DNA from: Mycobacterium ostraviense
GTDB lineage: Bacteria > Actinomycetota > Actinomycetes > Mycobacteriales > Mycobacteriaceae
NCBI RefSeq assembly: GCF_002705925.1
Contig: NZ_NKRE01000001.1
Location: 5,268,692-5,307,596, forward strand
Direction: 5' to 3'
DNA length: 38,905 bases
The notes beneath the pieces were generated by a model. That model searched no databases. It saw only the letters and a program-made list of their open reading frames with translations, and was not told the DNA's origin. Made by a program: the position numbers and the translations under genes. Of this stretch, positions 8,342-15,056 are shown piece by piece. Position 1 is the first letter of the stretch. Every line of letters begins with the position of its first letter.

Positions 8342-8701
8342 TCATCGACTGACCGCCACGTTGTCTGCTTCCCCGAAGGTTGGTTGCCCACCGCCACAGG
8401 GTTGGCCGGCGTCCACCGCAAGAACGACCTGGACCAACTCGCCTAGGGCACGCGCGAGGTGACGATCGGCCAGGGCATACCGCACCTGACGACCCTCATA
8501 GGTGGCGATGACCAGGCCACAGCCCCGCAAGCACGACAGATGATTGGACACGTTGGATCGCGTCAATCCCAGGTGCGACGCCAACTGGCCCGGATAGCAG
8601 ATGCCATCCAGCAGCGCGACGAGGATTCGGCACCGCGTCGGATCGGCCAGCGCCCGGCCCAGTCGAGCCAACGCCGACTCCCGCACCTCACACATCAGCA
8701 T
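8342..8701 (-). CDS. cmtR: CmtR, ArsR/SmtB-family Cd(II)/Pb(II)-sensing repressor
   Basis: A 119-aa winged-helix repressor nearly colinear with M. tuberculosis CmtR. Starting at the ATG at 8701 (MLMCEVRESALARLGRALAD) the three ligands known for Cd/Pb binding in CmtR fall exactly in place: C57 and C61 in the recognition helix (NHLSCLRGCGL) and C102 near the C-terminus (AGQPCGG). The longer frame to 8767 would add 22 residues and break this numbering. Metal binding releases CmtR from its own operator and switches on the downstream efflux genes. The C-terminal extension (~105-119) is poorly conserved. It heads the cmtR-DUF1490-ctpG operon. Confidence 0.93.
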   Translation of the reverse strand: MLMCEVRESALARLGRALADPTRCRILVALLDGICYPGQLASHLGLTRSNVSNHLSCLRGCGLVIATYEGRQVRYALADRHLARALGELVQVVLAVDAGQPCGGGQPTFGEADNVAVSR

Positions 8702-8726
8702 AAGCTGAACAGTAATGGGAGCACTG

Positions 8727-8732
8727 ATATAA
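8727..8732 (-). promoter_or_regulatory. Probable -10 of the cmtR operon (TTATAT)
   Basis: TTATAT on the minus strand lies 25 bases before the cmtR ATG and stands out in an AT-rich patch of otherwise GC-rich DNA. CmtR is known to repress its own promoter, so the operator should overlap here. CAGT and ACTG half-sites flank the stretch between this box and the gene, but the dyad is weak. Confidence 0.35.
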
Positions 8733-8770
8733 CAGCAAGAGCTGAAATGTTCGATCCCCGCTGGCATTAG

Positions 8771-8998
8771 TCAGAATATGACCTGACCGTGGCACTCGGC
8801 GAGCAGGATCGCCAGTACCGGCGCCGCGTGCCGATACTGCTCCCAGGGCTTCACCGGCCCGGGCGCCCTATCCCCGCAGACACAACCACCCGAGCCCGCT
8901 GACGGATGGACCACACTGGGTCGGGCGAGCAAGGTGGCCCGCCCGACCCGCTTTGGTAAGGCTTTGCCGACGGCCGGCGGCTCGGTTCTTGTCATCAC
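8771..8998 (-). CDS. Small hypothetical protein, possibly coupled to the DUF732 gene
   Basis: A 75-aa frame (74 from the ATG at 8995) whose start overlaps the stop codon of the DUF732 gene, an arrangement typical of translational coupling. The sequence is Pro/Arg-rich with Cys in GGCVCGD near the middle and a short hydrophobic stretch (APVLAILLAECHG) at the end. I do not recognise a family. It lies co-directionally between DUF732 and cmtR. The case for a real gene rests only on the overlap and length, so it may be spurious. Confidence 0.3.
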   Translation of the reverse strand: MMTRTEPPAVGKALPKRVGRATLLARPSVVHPSAGSGGCVCGDRAPGPVKPWEQYRHAAPVLAILLAECHGQVIF

Positions 8999-10017
8999 GG
9001 CAAGACCCTGATAATGCCTGGCGGCATGGGTCGCGTCGGCGATGGCGCCGCCGGTCCACCACCGCTGTCACCACCACCGCTGCCGCCATCACCGCTGCCG
9101 CCATCGCCAGCAGCACCTCCCGGCTGGGGCGCAACAACGGAAGGCTCTACCTGTTGTGGTGGTGGGGGCGGCTCCTGTGGTGGTGGCGGCGGCTCCTGAG
9201 GCGGAGGCGGCGGCTCCTGAGGCGGTGGCGGCTGCTGAGGCAGTGGCGGCGGCTGCCGCGGTGGCTGCGACGGCGCGGGCGCCCGTGGTGGTATGAGGAT
9301 GTTCGCCGGTGGAGGCGGCGCCGGAATCTGCGGCGGCTTCGGCGCGATGGTCTCCCCGGCGGGAATGGTTTCGATCAGCGGGGCGGGAACATCGCTCTGC
9401 GCGGTGCAGTCCGATCGGTCGCCCCAATTGTGGCTCGCAACGAAGACGCCGCCGACGATCGAGTGCGGTAGTCGCGCCACACCGATGGGCGTCCGTACCT
9501 GCCATGCCGCCGGCGTACTGATGTTGTCCGGGGCCGGCGGTCGGTCCCGCACATCGCATTCCGAAGTAATTGTGTTGTGCCCGTACGCAGCGACCCGGTG
9601 CGGAGGTTCATTTATTCGCGGCGCGGGATTAGCGCTGAGAGAAGCGATCTGGTTCTGGTGGGAGGGGCAGTAGACCTGCACGGCCGCACTGACGAAGCGG
9701 GAGAAGGTGCGCGTGAGGCGGTCGCGAGGGTATCGCCGCAGACTCGGGTCATTGTCGACCGCAAAGGTCGTCATCGACTCGACGACTCCATCCACCGGCA
9801 TGCCGCTGTCGAGTCGGCCACAAACTTGATGGGCTGTGACGATCAGGCTTGGCGCGTTTGCGAGGGCGGGGATGCCATGACTATCAAGTGATGCCAGAAA
9901 CTGGTCGTCCTGGTTCGGGTCGGCCGCTGTTGGGCTGCCGCGCAGGATTGCGGCGCCGATGAGTATCACGCTGGCGGTAGCCATGGCGCCCGCGCGGCTA
10001 GCGGAGCCGGTGAACAT
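8995..10017 (-). CDS. Secreted proline-rich DUF732-domain protein
   Basis: A 340-aa exported protein. Residues ~1-33 form a signal peptide (ATASVILIGAAILRG, cleavage near TAA-DPN). A DUF732 domain follows (~35-125: DDQFLASLDSHGI, AHQVCGRLDSG, FVSAAVQVYCPSH, with the usual two Cys). Residues ~200-340 are low-complexity Pro/Gln/Gly, including repeated PPPPPQE units and a GDGGSGDGGSGGGDSGGG tail. DUF732 proteins are small secreted mycobacterial proteins of unknown role. The ATG at 10017 lies 15 bp after the upstream Cys/His ORF, suggesting cotranscription; the ATG at 9984 is an alternative start. Its position inside a metal-response block hints at an envelope metal function, which is inference. 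Confidence 0.8.
   Translation of the reverse strand: MFTGSASRAGAMATASVILIGAAILRGSPTAADPNQDDQFLASLDSHGIPALANAPSLIVTAHQVCGRLDSGMPVDGVVESMTTFAVDNDPSLRRYPRDRLTRTFSRFVSAAVQVYCPSHQNQIASLSANPAPRINEPPHRVAAYGHNTITSECDVRDRPPAPDNISTPAAWQVRTPIGVARLPHSIVGGVFVASHNWGDRSDCTAQSDVPAPLIETIPAGETIAPKPPQIPAPPPPANILIPPRAPAPSQPPRQPPPLPQQPPPPQEPPPPPQEPPPPPQEPPPPPQQVEPSVVAPQPGGAAGDGGSGDGGSGGGDSGGGPAAPSPTRPMPPGIIRVLP
9156..9260 (-). repeat. 21-bp tandem repeats encoding PPPPPQE
   Basis: The CTCCTG landmark recurs at 9172, 9193 and 9214, a 21-bp period, with a degenerate unit following at 18 bp. On the coding (minus) strand each unit gives the heptapeptide PPPPPQE. This may vary in copy number between strains. Confidence 0.8.
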
Positions 10018-10032
10018 GACAGTGACCGTTCT

Positions 10033-10416
10033 CTAGGGCCGTCGGGTTTGCGTGGTGATCGATGGCACGGTGATGGGCATCGCAGCGCCGGCCGCCAGGT
10101 TGGGGACTGCAAGCACGCCTCGGCGTCGAAGACTTGTCGTCATTTTGTGATCGCTTCCGCGGGCCGCAATCCAGCTGTTGGAGCTGGTTGAGGCGGGTTG
10201 CGGGCACCAGGAGCAGGCGAAATGAGTGTCGCGGTGTGTCTGTTGCTGTATCGCTTCGCGGTCGCGCTGCTTCTGGCCTCGGGTGCTGATGCGCTTGACT
10301 CGTGCGGGCACTGTGCCGCAGTCGGGGGCCCCGACGAGCGGGCATAGCACGCCCTCAATCGCGGCCCTGCGGGTCTGGCAACAGATTTCGGATACCGAAA
10401 CGACCTCTATGCTCAC
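10033..10416 (-). CDS. Candidate Cys/His-containing small protein under MerR-type promoter
   Basis: A 127-aa frame beginning at the GTG at 10416, chosen because GGAGG (10425-10429) lies eight bases upstream and the start falls ~50 nt after the transcription start predicted from the MerR-type promoter. It carries six cysteines (C12, C13, C25, C33, C68, C71) and a compact H-x3-H-x2-C-x2-C cluster (HRDTHFACSWC, ~61-71) that resembles a metal site. The C-terminal third is Thr/Arg/Pro-rich and less convincing. I recognise no family. It is 15 bp upstream of the DUF732 gene and co-directional. Alternatively this may be a non-coding leader or a decayed frame, since the codon third positions are less GC-rich than in neighbours. 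Confidence 0.4.
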   Translation of the reverse strand: MSIEVVSVSEICCQTRRAAIEGVLCPLVGAPDCGTVPARVKRISTRGQKQRDREAIQQQTHRDTHFACSWCPQPASTSSNSWIAARGSDHKMTTSLRRRGVLAVPNLAAGAAMPITVPSITTQTRRP

Positions 10417-10473
10417 CGCGATTACCTCCGACGCTGGCCGCGCCCTACGGCCGCCACCTAAACACCAAATCAA

Positions 10474-10504
10474 GTGTTATCCTTCCAGTACGCTGGAAGG
10501 TCAA
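10474..10504 (-). promoter_or_regulatory. MerR-family operator-promoter with 19-bp spacer
   Basis: Bases 10481-10500, CCTTCCAGTACGCTGGAAGG, form a perfect inverted repeat with 8-bp arms and a 4-bp centre. On the minus strand TTGACC (10504-10499) and TAACAC (10479-10474) flank it as -35 and -10 separated by 19 bp. This is the overlong spacer that MerR-type activators correct by distorting DNA, and the arrangement closely resembles the E. coli copA promoter used by CueR. It fires leftward, away from merR, into the Cys/His ORF and DUF732 gene, and also overlaps the start of merR. Confidence 0.8.
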
Positions 10505-10514
10505 GGAGGGTTGT

Positions 10515-10976
10515 TTGCGCATCGGCGAACTGGCGAAACTCGCCAACATCAGCACCAAGACCATTCGCTTCTACGAGGATTCGGGCCTGCTGCCGCAGCC
10601 CCCACGCCGCGCATCCGGGTATCGTGACTATGGACCCGAGATCGTGGATCGGCTCCAATTTATCCGTCGCGGCCAAGCGGCCGGACTTACCCTGCACAAG
10701 GTGCGTCAGGTCCTGGCGATCCACGATCGTGGCGAGGTGCCGTGCGGACACGTTCGGCAGGTCCTCAACACCCGCCTCGACCAGGTCCGAGCGCAGATCG
10801 CCGAGCTTGTCGCCCTCGAAGGCCACCTGCAAACCCTGCTCGACCGCGCATCGCGTGAAGCGGCCACCGAACACGACCAGTCCACGGTCTGCTGGATCTT
10901 AGAATTTGACTCCGACGCGCCCGCCGCCAGCGAGTTCATCGACTCCCACGACCCAAACCGGCCATTTGCCACGTAG
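10515..10976 (+). CDS. MerR-family metal-responsive regulator (ZntR/CadR-like)
   Basis: A MerR regulator of 153 aa. The start is a TTG at 10515 (MRIGELAKLANISTKTIRFY), five bases after AAGGAGG; no ATG or GTG fits in frame near it, although the frame stays open far upstream. Residues 1-70 form the winged helix (RFYEDSGLLPQPPR, GYRDY), followed by the dimerisation helix. C77 (EVPCGHV) matches the cysteine that marks divalent-metal sensors such as ZntR and MerR; CueR has Ser there. C126 (STVCWILE) matches the second loop cysteine, but the first loop cysteine is replaced (LDRA). A divalent ion is therefore more likely than Cu(I). The operator-promoter lies immediately upstream and points the other way. 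Confidence 0.88.
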   Translation: MRIGELAKLANISTKTIRFYEDSGLLPQPPRRASGYRDYGPEIVDRLQFIRRGQAAGLTLHKVRQVLAIHDRGEVPCGHVRQVLNTRLDQVRAQIAELVALEGHLQTLLDRASREAATEHDQSTVCWILEFDSDAPAASEFIDSHDPNRPFAT

Positions 10977-11469
10977 CGGACGGTACGTCGCGTGTATCGA
11001 GCTGAGTAGCGAAAGCTGTTCGCGGTTTTTCCGCGGCGGTGCTCGATGGCCGTGGGCAGGCGGCCATCGAGGAACTCATTGATGCCGTCAAGTTCACGCC
11101 GGCACTGACTGGCCCAGGTCCAGCTGAGCGGCGCCGTTTTCGGCGAACCTACCGATAAGGAGCCGGCGACAGCGGGTGGACTGGCATGAGGACTACCAGA
11201 TTCTCGGTGCCAGCCATCGGCTCGGTTTCACGGTGACAAGCGCATGCGCCCGATCAGCTGCTGGCGCTGCCTTCGCTTGACTGAAGCCAACGGTAGCGGG
11301 GTGCCGGTGTTCTAGTCCGGGTCGTCATGGGAGAGCAGTATTAGGCAAGTCGCCTCACTGTTTGGCGGGGCATCGATAGGGAGGGAGTAGTCGCGATGGT
11401 GTGGCATGGTTTGTTGGTGAAGGCCACCTTCGCCCGGACGAGACAAGAGAGGTTGCTGTAGCGCTTCGG
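10977..11469. other. 493-bp stretch without an assignable gene
   Basis: This lies between merR and the 3' end of the aldehyde dehydrogenase gene. It holds a GTG-started frame of 39 codons (11039-11158) that reads like protein (AAIEELIDAVKFTPALTGPG, ending RRRFRRTYR) and a 21-codon frame at 11396-11461 behind GGGAGG. Neither is recognisable, and both could be leftovers of decayed genes. A CGCGG-TTTTT-CCGCG hairpin at 11021-11035 follows merR but has no U-tract. No RNA gene or IS end was seen. Confidence 0.5.
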
Positions 11470-12975
11470 TTAGCGGGGTACCGGATGCCGCACGTATGCC
11501 CGTGGCTGAGTGAAAGCCCGAATCCCCTCGACACCGAGTTCACGGCCGATGCCCGACTGGCCGCAGCCGCCGAACGGCAGCCGCGGGTCCTGGGCGGCCA
11601 GGCCGTGGCAGTTGACGCTGACCGTGCCCGCCACCAGCTGCGACGCCACCCGGTCCGCGAGCGCGTCGTCACCGGTCCACACCGACGCGGTAAGGCCGAA
11701 TTCGGTTGCGTTCGCCGCGGTTACGGCGTCATCGAGGTCGTCGTAACCGAAGACCGGCAATACCGGGCCGAACTGCTCCTCGGTGGCCAGCGCCGAGTCG
11801 GGCGCCAGATCGGTGACGACGGTCGGCAGTACGAAGTATCCCGCCGCGTCGGCGTCGGCCTCGCGGATCCGCCCCGCGGTCCGCACCGACGCACCGCGCG
11901 CCTCGGCATCACCAACCAGCGCGGCCACCCGGTTGCGCCCCGCCGCGGTGTGCAGCGGGCCCAGGGTCGTCTCCTCGGCGAGGCCGTCGCCGACCACCTC
12001 CCGCTCGCAGCGGGCGAGCACCGCCTCGGCCAGCTCACCGACCCGTTCGCTGGGGGCATAGAGCCGCTTGATCGCCATGCAGACCTGACCGCCGGTGGTG
12101 TAGGTCGCCGTCACCAACCGCTCCACCAGATCGTCGCTGACCGCGAGGTCGGGGGCGATGATCGCCGCGTCGTTGCCGCCCAGCTCCAGCAACACCGGAG
12201 TCAGCCGCGCCGCCGCTGCGGCCATGACCGCGCGGCCGGTGACCACGCCGCCGGTCAGCGAGATCAGGTCGACGCCGGGGTGGGTGACCAACGCCTGGGC
12301 AAGGTCACTGCCCGGGCCCGCGAGCACGTTCACCACGCCCGGCGGCAGCGCCGCGGCCAGCGCCCCGGCGAGCTGCAGCGCGGCAAGTGGACATGTCGGC
12401 GGCATCTTGACGACGGCGGTGTTACCTGCCGTCAGGGCCGACGTCAGTTTCGTCATCGTCAGCGCCAGCGGCCAGTTGAACGGCAGCACCAGCGCGGCCA
12501 CGCCGAACGGCTCCCGCTGCAGGCGCGGGTACGCCGACCGCGGGTCGAGCTGCTCCGGTGCCAGCGCCGCCTCGGCCATCGACCCGATCAGCGCCGCCAG
12601 GCCCGGGCCGGTGCTGATCTCAAAGTTGGCCTCACTGAGGACTTTTCCGTGTTCACGGGTGTACAGCCGCGCGCCGTCCCGCGCGGCCAGCTGTTCGGCG
12701 GCCGTGGTCGCCGCGGACGCGAGCGCGGCGACCCGCTCGGCGACGCTGAGCGCTCGCCACGCCGGCGCTGCCCGCCGCGCCGCCGACACCGCGGCGTCGA
12801 GCTGGGCCCGGTCTGCGGCCGGCGCGTGGCCGACGATCTCGGCCGGCCGGGCCGGATTGTGTATCGGGTAAGTCCCCGCGGCGCCCGGCTGCGGTTCCCC
12901 GCCGATCGTCAAGACCGGTCCCTCGCCGGCAACGTGGCTGTCGTGCGTGATCACCGTTGATCGCGTCTCGCTCAT
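11470..12975 (-). CDS. NAD(P)-dependent aldehyde dehydrogenase
   Basis: An ALDH-superfamily enzyme of 501 aa from the ATG at 12975 (MSETRSTVITH). The frame reaches 13011 without a better start, and GGAGAAGGG precedes the chosen ATG. Catalytic residues are present: N167 (LPFNWPL), K190 (VVKMPP), E264 (LLELGGNDA) and nucleophile C299 (TTGGQVCMAIKR). The sequence LISLTGGVVTGR replaces the common FTGS-type cofactor loop. It oxidises an aldehyde to the acid. It is transcribed divergently from a Zn alcohol dehydrogenase 101 bp away, an arrangement that suggests stepwise alcohol-aldehyde-acid oxidation, for instance of an aryl or terpenoid alcohol feeding the ring-cleavage genes nearby. The substrate is inferred from context only. 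Confidence 0.9.
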   Translation of the reverse strand: MSETRSTVITHDSHVAGEGPVLTIGGEPQPGAAGTYPIHNPARPAEIVGHAPAADRAQLDAAVSAARRAAPAWRALSVAERVAALASAATTAAEQLAARDGARLYTREHGKVLSEANFEISTGPGLAALIGSMAEAALAPEQLDPRSAYPRLQREPFGVAALVLPFNWPLALTMTKLTSALTAGNTAVVKMPPTCPLAALQLAGALAAALPPGVVNVLAGPGSDLAQALVTHPGVDLISLTGGVVTGRAVMAAAAARLTPVLLELGGNDAAIIAPDLAVSDDLVERLVTATYTTGGQVCMAIKRLYAPSERVGELAEAVLARCEREVVGDGLAEETTLGPLHTAAGRNRVAALVGDAEARGASVRTAGRIREADADAAGYFVLPTVVTDLAPDSALATEEQFGPVLPVFGYDDLDDAVTAANATEFGLTASVWTGDDALADRVASQLVAGTVSVNCHGLAAQDPRLPFGGCGQSGIGRELGVEGIRAFTQPRAYVRHPVPR

Positions 12976-13076
12976 CTTGGGGCCCTTCTCCTCACCCGAC
13001 GCCCGAGGCAACCTTGACCCGGTGCGGTTATCTCGCCATCGTAAGTCGCTATGACACCGATCACAGGTCCCGTCCC

Positions 13077-14168
13077 ATGAGGGCGGTCGTGCTGCGCGAG
13101 GCCGGACGGCCGACGGCGGTGGAGGAACTCGCGCTGCGGCGGATCGGCGACCACGAAGTGCGGGTGCGACTTCAGGCCAGCGGCGTGTGCCACACCGACC
13201 TGTCGGTGTGCGACGGCTCCATGCCGGCGCTGCTGCCTTGCACGCTGGGTCATGAGGGCGCCGGGATGGTCACCGAGGTGGGCGGCGCCGTCACCACCGT
13301 CAGCCCGGGCGACCATGTGGTGCTGACGTGGAACGTGCCCTGCCGGCGCTGCCCGCACTGTCTGCGCGGCGAAACCCAACTTTGCCCACACGGCCTCAAG
13401 CACGCCTTCGGCGGCCCGTATGCCGAGAGTCCGACCGGCCCGGTGTGGCCGGAGATGGGCGCCGGGACGCTGGCCGAAGAGACCCTGCTGCCGGCCGCCG
13501 CCGTGGTACGGGTCGACCGGTCACTGCCCCTGGACCACGCCGCGCTGCTCGGTTGTGGGGTCACCACCGGGGTGGGCGCGGTGCTGCGCACCGCGGCGGT
13601 CCGGCCCGGGGAAAGTGTGCTGGTCATCGGGTGCGGCGGGGTGGGACTGGCCGCGATCCAGGGAGCCCGGCTGGCCGGGGCGGCGCGGATCATCGCTGCC
13701 GACCGCAACGCTGCCCAACTTCCGGCCGCAACTGTCAGCGGCGCGACCGACACGGTCGACGTCGGTCAGGCCGACCTCGTCGGGGCGGTCCGCGACCTTA
13801 CCGGCGGCGCCGGCGTCGACCACGGGATCGAGGTTGTCGGCACGCCGGCGACGATCCGCGCCGCCTTCGACGCCACCCGCCGCGGCGGAGCCGTCACGCT
13901 GGTGGGTGCCGCCGGGTTCACCGAATCGGTGACGTTGCCCGCACTGATGTTGATGGCCGACGGCAAGAAGATCCAGGGAAGCGTCTACGGCGCCAGCGAC
14001 CCGGCCCGTGATATCCCGGTGCTCGCCGAGCTAGCCTTGCGCGGCCGGCTCGACATCGAGGCGCTGGTGACCCGACGCATCGGCATCGACGACGTCGAGG
14101 CGGCGTTTACCGACATGGCCGCCGGGCGAGGGGCACGCAGCGTGGTCTGCTTCGGCTCGCCAAGCTGA
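13077..14168 (+). CDS. Zinc-dependent alcohol dehydrogenase (MDR family)
   Basis: An MDR alcohol dehydrogenase of 363 aa starting at the ATG at 13077 (MRAVVLREAGRPTAVEELAL); upstream in-frame codons are not ADH-like. Catalytic zinc ligands C38, H59 with E60, and C160 are visible (GVCHTDL, LGHEGAG, LLGCGVTTG). The structural zinc set C89, C92, C95, C103 is complete (CRRCPHCLRGETQLC). The cofactor motif GCGGVG sits at 185-190, and an Asp follows the second beta strand (AADRN), favouring NAD(H). The enzyme interconverts alcohol and aldehyde. It is divergent from the aldehyde dehydrogenase and 179 bp upstream of a tetR gene, so all three may belong to one pathway. Confidence 0.92.
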   Translation: MRAVVLREAGRPTAVEELALRRIGDHEVRVRLQASGVCHTDLSVCDGSMPALLPCTLGHEGAGMVTEVGGAVTTVSPGDHVVLTWNVPCRRCPHCLRGETQLCPHGLKHAFGGPYAESPTGPVWPEMGAGTLAEETLLPAAAVVRVDRSLPLDHAALLGCGVTTGVGAVLRTAAVRPGESVLVIGCGGVGLAAIQGARLAGAARIIAADRNAAQLPAATVSGATDTVDVGQADLVGAVRDLTGGAGVDHGIEVVGTPATIRAAFDATRRGGAVTLVGAAGFTESVTLPALMLMADGKKIQGSVYGASDPARDIPVLAELALRGRLDIEALVTRRIGIDDVEAAFTDMAAGRGARSVVCFGSPS

Positions 14169-14285
14169 TTCGCAAGGGGCTCGGCTCGGACGCCGGCCAG
14201 CGCGCAATCTCCGGCCCCGCCGTGAGCGACCACGAGCAGCGCAGCCACGGCCGCAGCACGTCCGCACCAAACGAAATTCTGAGTG

Positions 14286-14323
14286 TATCGTCAATATTGA
14301 GGTGTTAAGGCAAAAGCTAGATT
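14286..14323 (+). promoter_or_regulatory. tetR promoter with palindromic operator
   Basis: TCAATATTGA (14291-14300) is a perfect 10-bp palindrome. Overlapping it, TATCGTCA (14286-14293) is the reverse of the GACGATA motif found in two other promoters of the island. TAGATT (14318-14323) is a good -10, with TATTGA (14295-14300) at -35 with a 17-bp spacer, so the palindrome covers the -35. A plausible autoregulatory site for the TetR protein encoded just downstream. Confidence 0.5.
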
Positions 14324-14347
14324 CGGCGCGGGACGAGGAGAAGCTGC

Positions 14348-15001
14348 GTGGACGATTCCGACAGGCCGGCCAACCGTCAGGAACGTCGAAAGCAGCGCAC
14401 CCGAGCCGCCCTGATCAAAGCCGCACAACGATTCATCGCCGCCGGCAAGGTCAACGTCCCGGTGCAGGACATCAGCCACGCCGCCGATGTCGGCGTCGGG
14501 TCGTTCTACAACCACTTCGACAGCAAGGAAGAACTGTTTCAGGCGGCGGTCAACGAGGTGCTCGACGCTCACGGGGCGTTGTTGGACGCCATCGCAGACG
14601 CGTCCGAAGATCCCGCGGAGACCTTCGCGCGCAGCTTCCGGCTGACCGGCCGAATGTTTCGCCGGCGCCCGGAGGAGAGCGGTGTCGTGCTCTCCCACGG
14701 GCTGGAATTGATCACCTCGGACCGAGGCCTGGCGCCGCGTAGCAAGAGGGATATCGCCGCGGCCGCAGCGGCCGGCCGGTTCGACGTGGAAGACCCGGAA
14801 CTGGCGATGGCCGTTGCCGCCGGCGCGCTGTTGGGACTCGGTCAACTGTTGTGCGATCAGCCCGAGCGCGACGCCGCCCAAGCCACCGACGAAGTCGCCG
14901 AGAACCTACTGCGGCTGTTCGGCATGCCCGCCGACGAGGCGCATCGGCTTTGCCTGCGGCCGTTGCCTTTTCTGGACGACGGCGCGAGCGCGGCGGTCTG
15001 A
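14348..15001 (+). CDS. TetR-family transcriptional regulator
   Basis: A TetR-type repressor of 217 aa. The N-terminal ~60 residues are the helix-turn-helix domain (RTRAALIKAAQRFI, VPVQDISHAADVGVGSFYNHF, SKEELFQAAV); the remainder is an all-helical ligand domain. The start is GTG at 14348 behind GAGGAGAAG. The ligand is unknown. It follows the alcohol dehydrogenase on the same strand and converges on the hydrolase gene. A palindrome and a motif shared with the dioxygenase and 2OG oxygenase promoters lie just upstream, so it is the likely local regulator of the catabolic island. Confidence 0.9.
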   Translation: MDDSDRPANRQERRKQRTRAALIKAAQRFIAAGKVNVPVQDISHAADVGVGSFYNHFDSKEELFQAAVNEVLDAHGALLDAIADASEDPAETFARSFRLTGRMFRRRPEESGVVLSHGLELITSDRGLAPRSKRDIAAAAAAGRFDVEDPELAMAVAAGALLGLGQLLCDQPERDAAQATDEVAENLLRLFGMPADEAHRLCLRPLPFLDDGASAAV

Positions 15002-15056
15002 GCGGCAGGCGGTCGCATCCGGGAAGCGGTCCGGCACCATGCCGACGTGCCGCTGC

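Noticed and set aside
8771..8998. Treating the 75-aa frame after DUF732 as a firm gene
   Set aside because: Only the start-stop overlap supports it. It is kept in the list at low confidence and no function is assigned.
11021..11035. CGCGG-TTTTT-CCGCG hairpin as a merR terminator
   Set aside because: The stem is only five bases, the T run is in the loop and no U-tract follows, so it is too weak to call.
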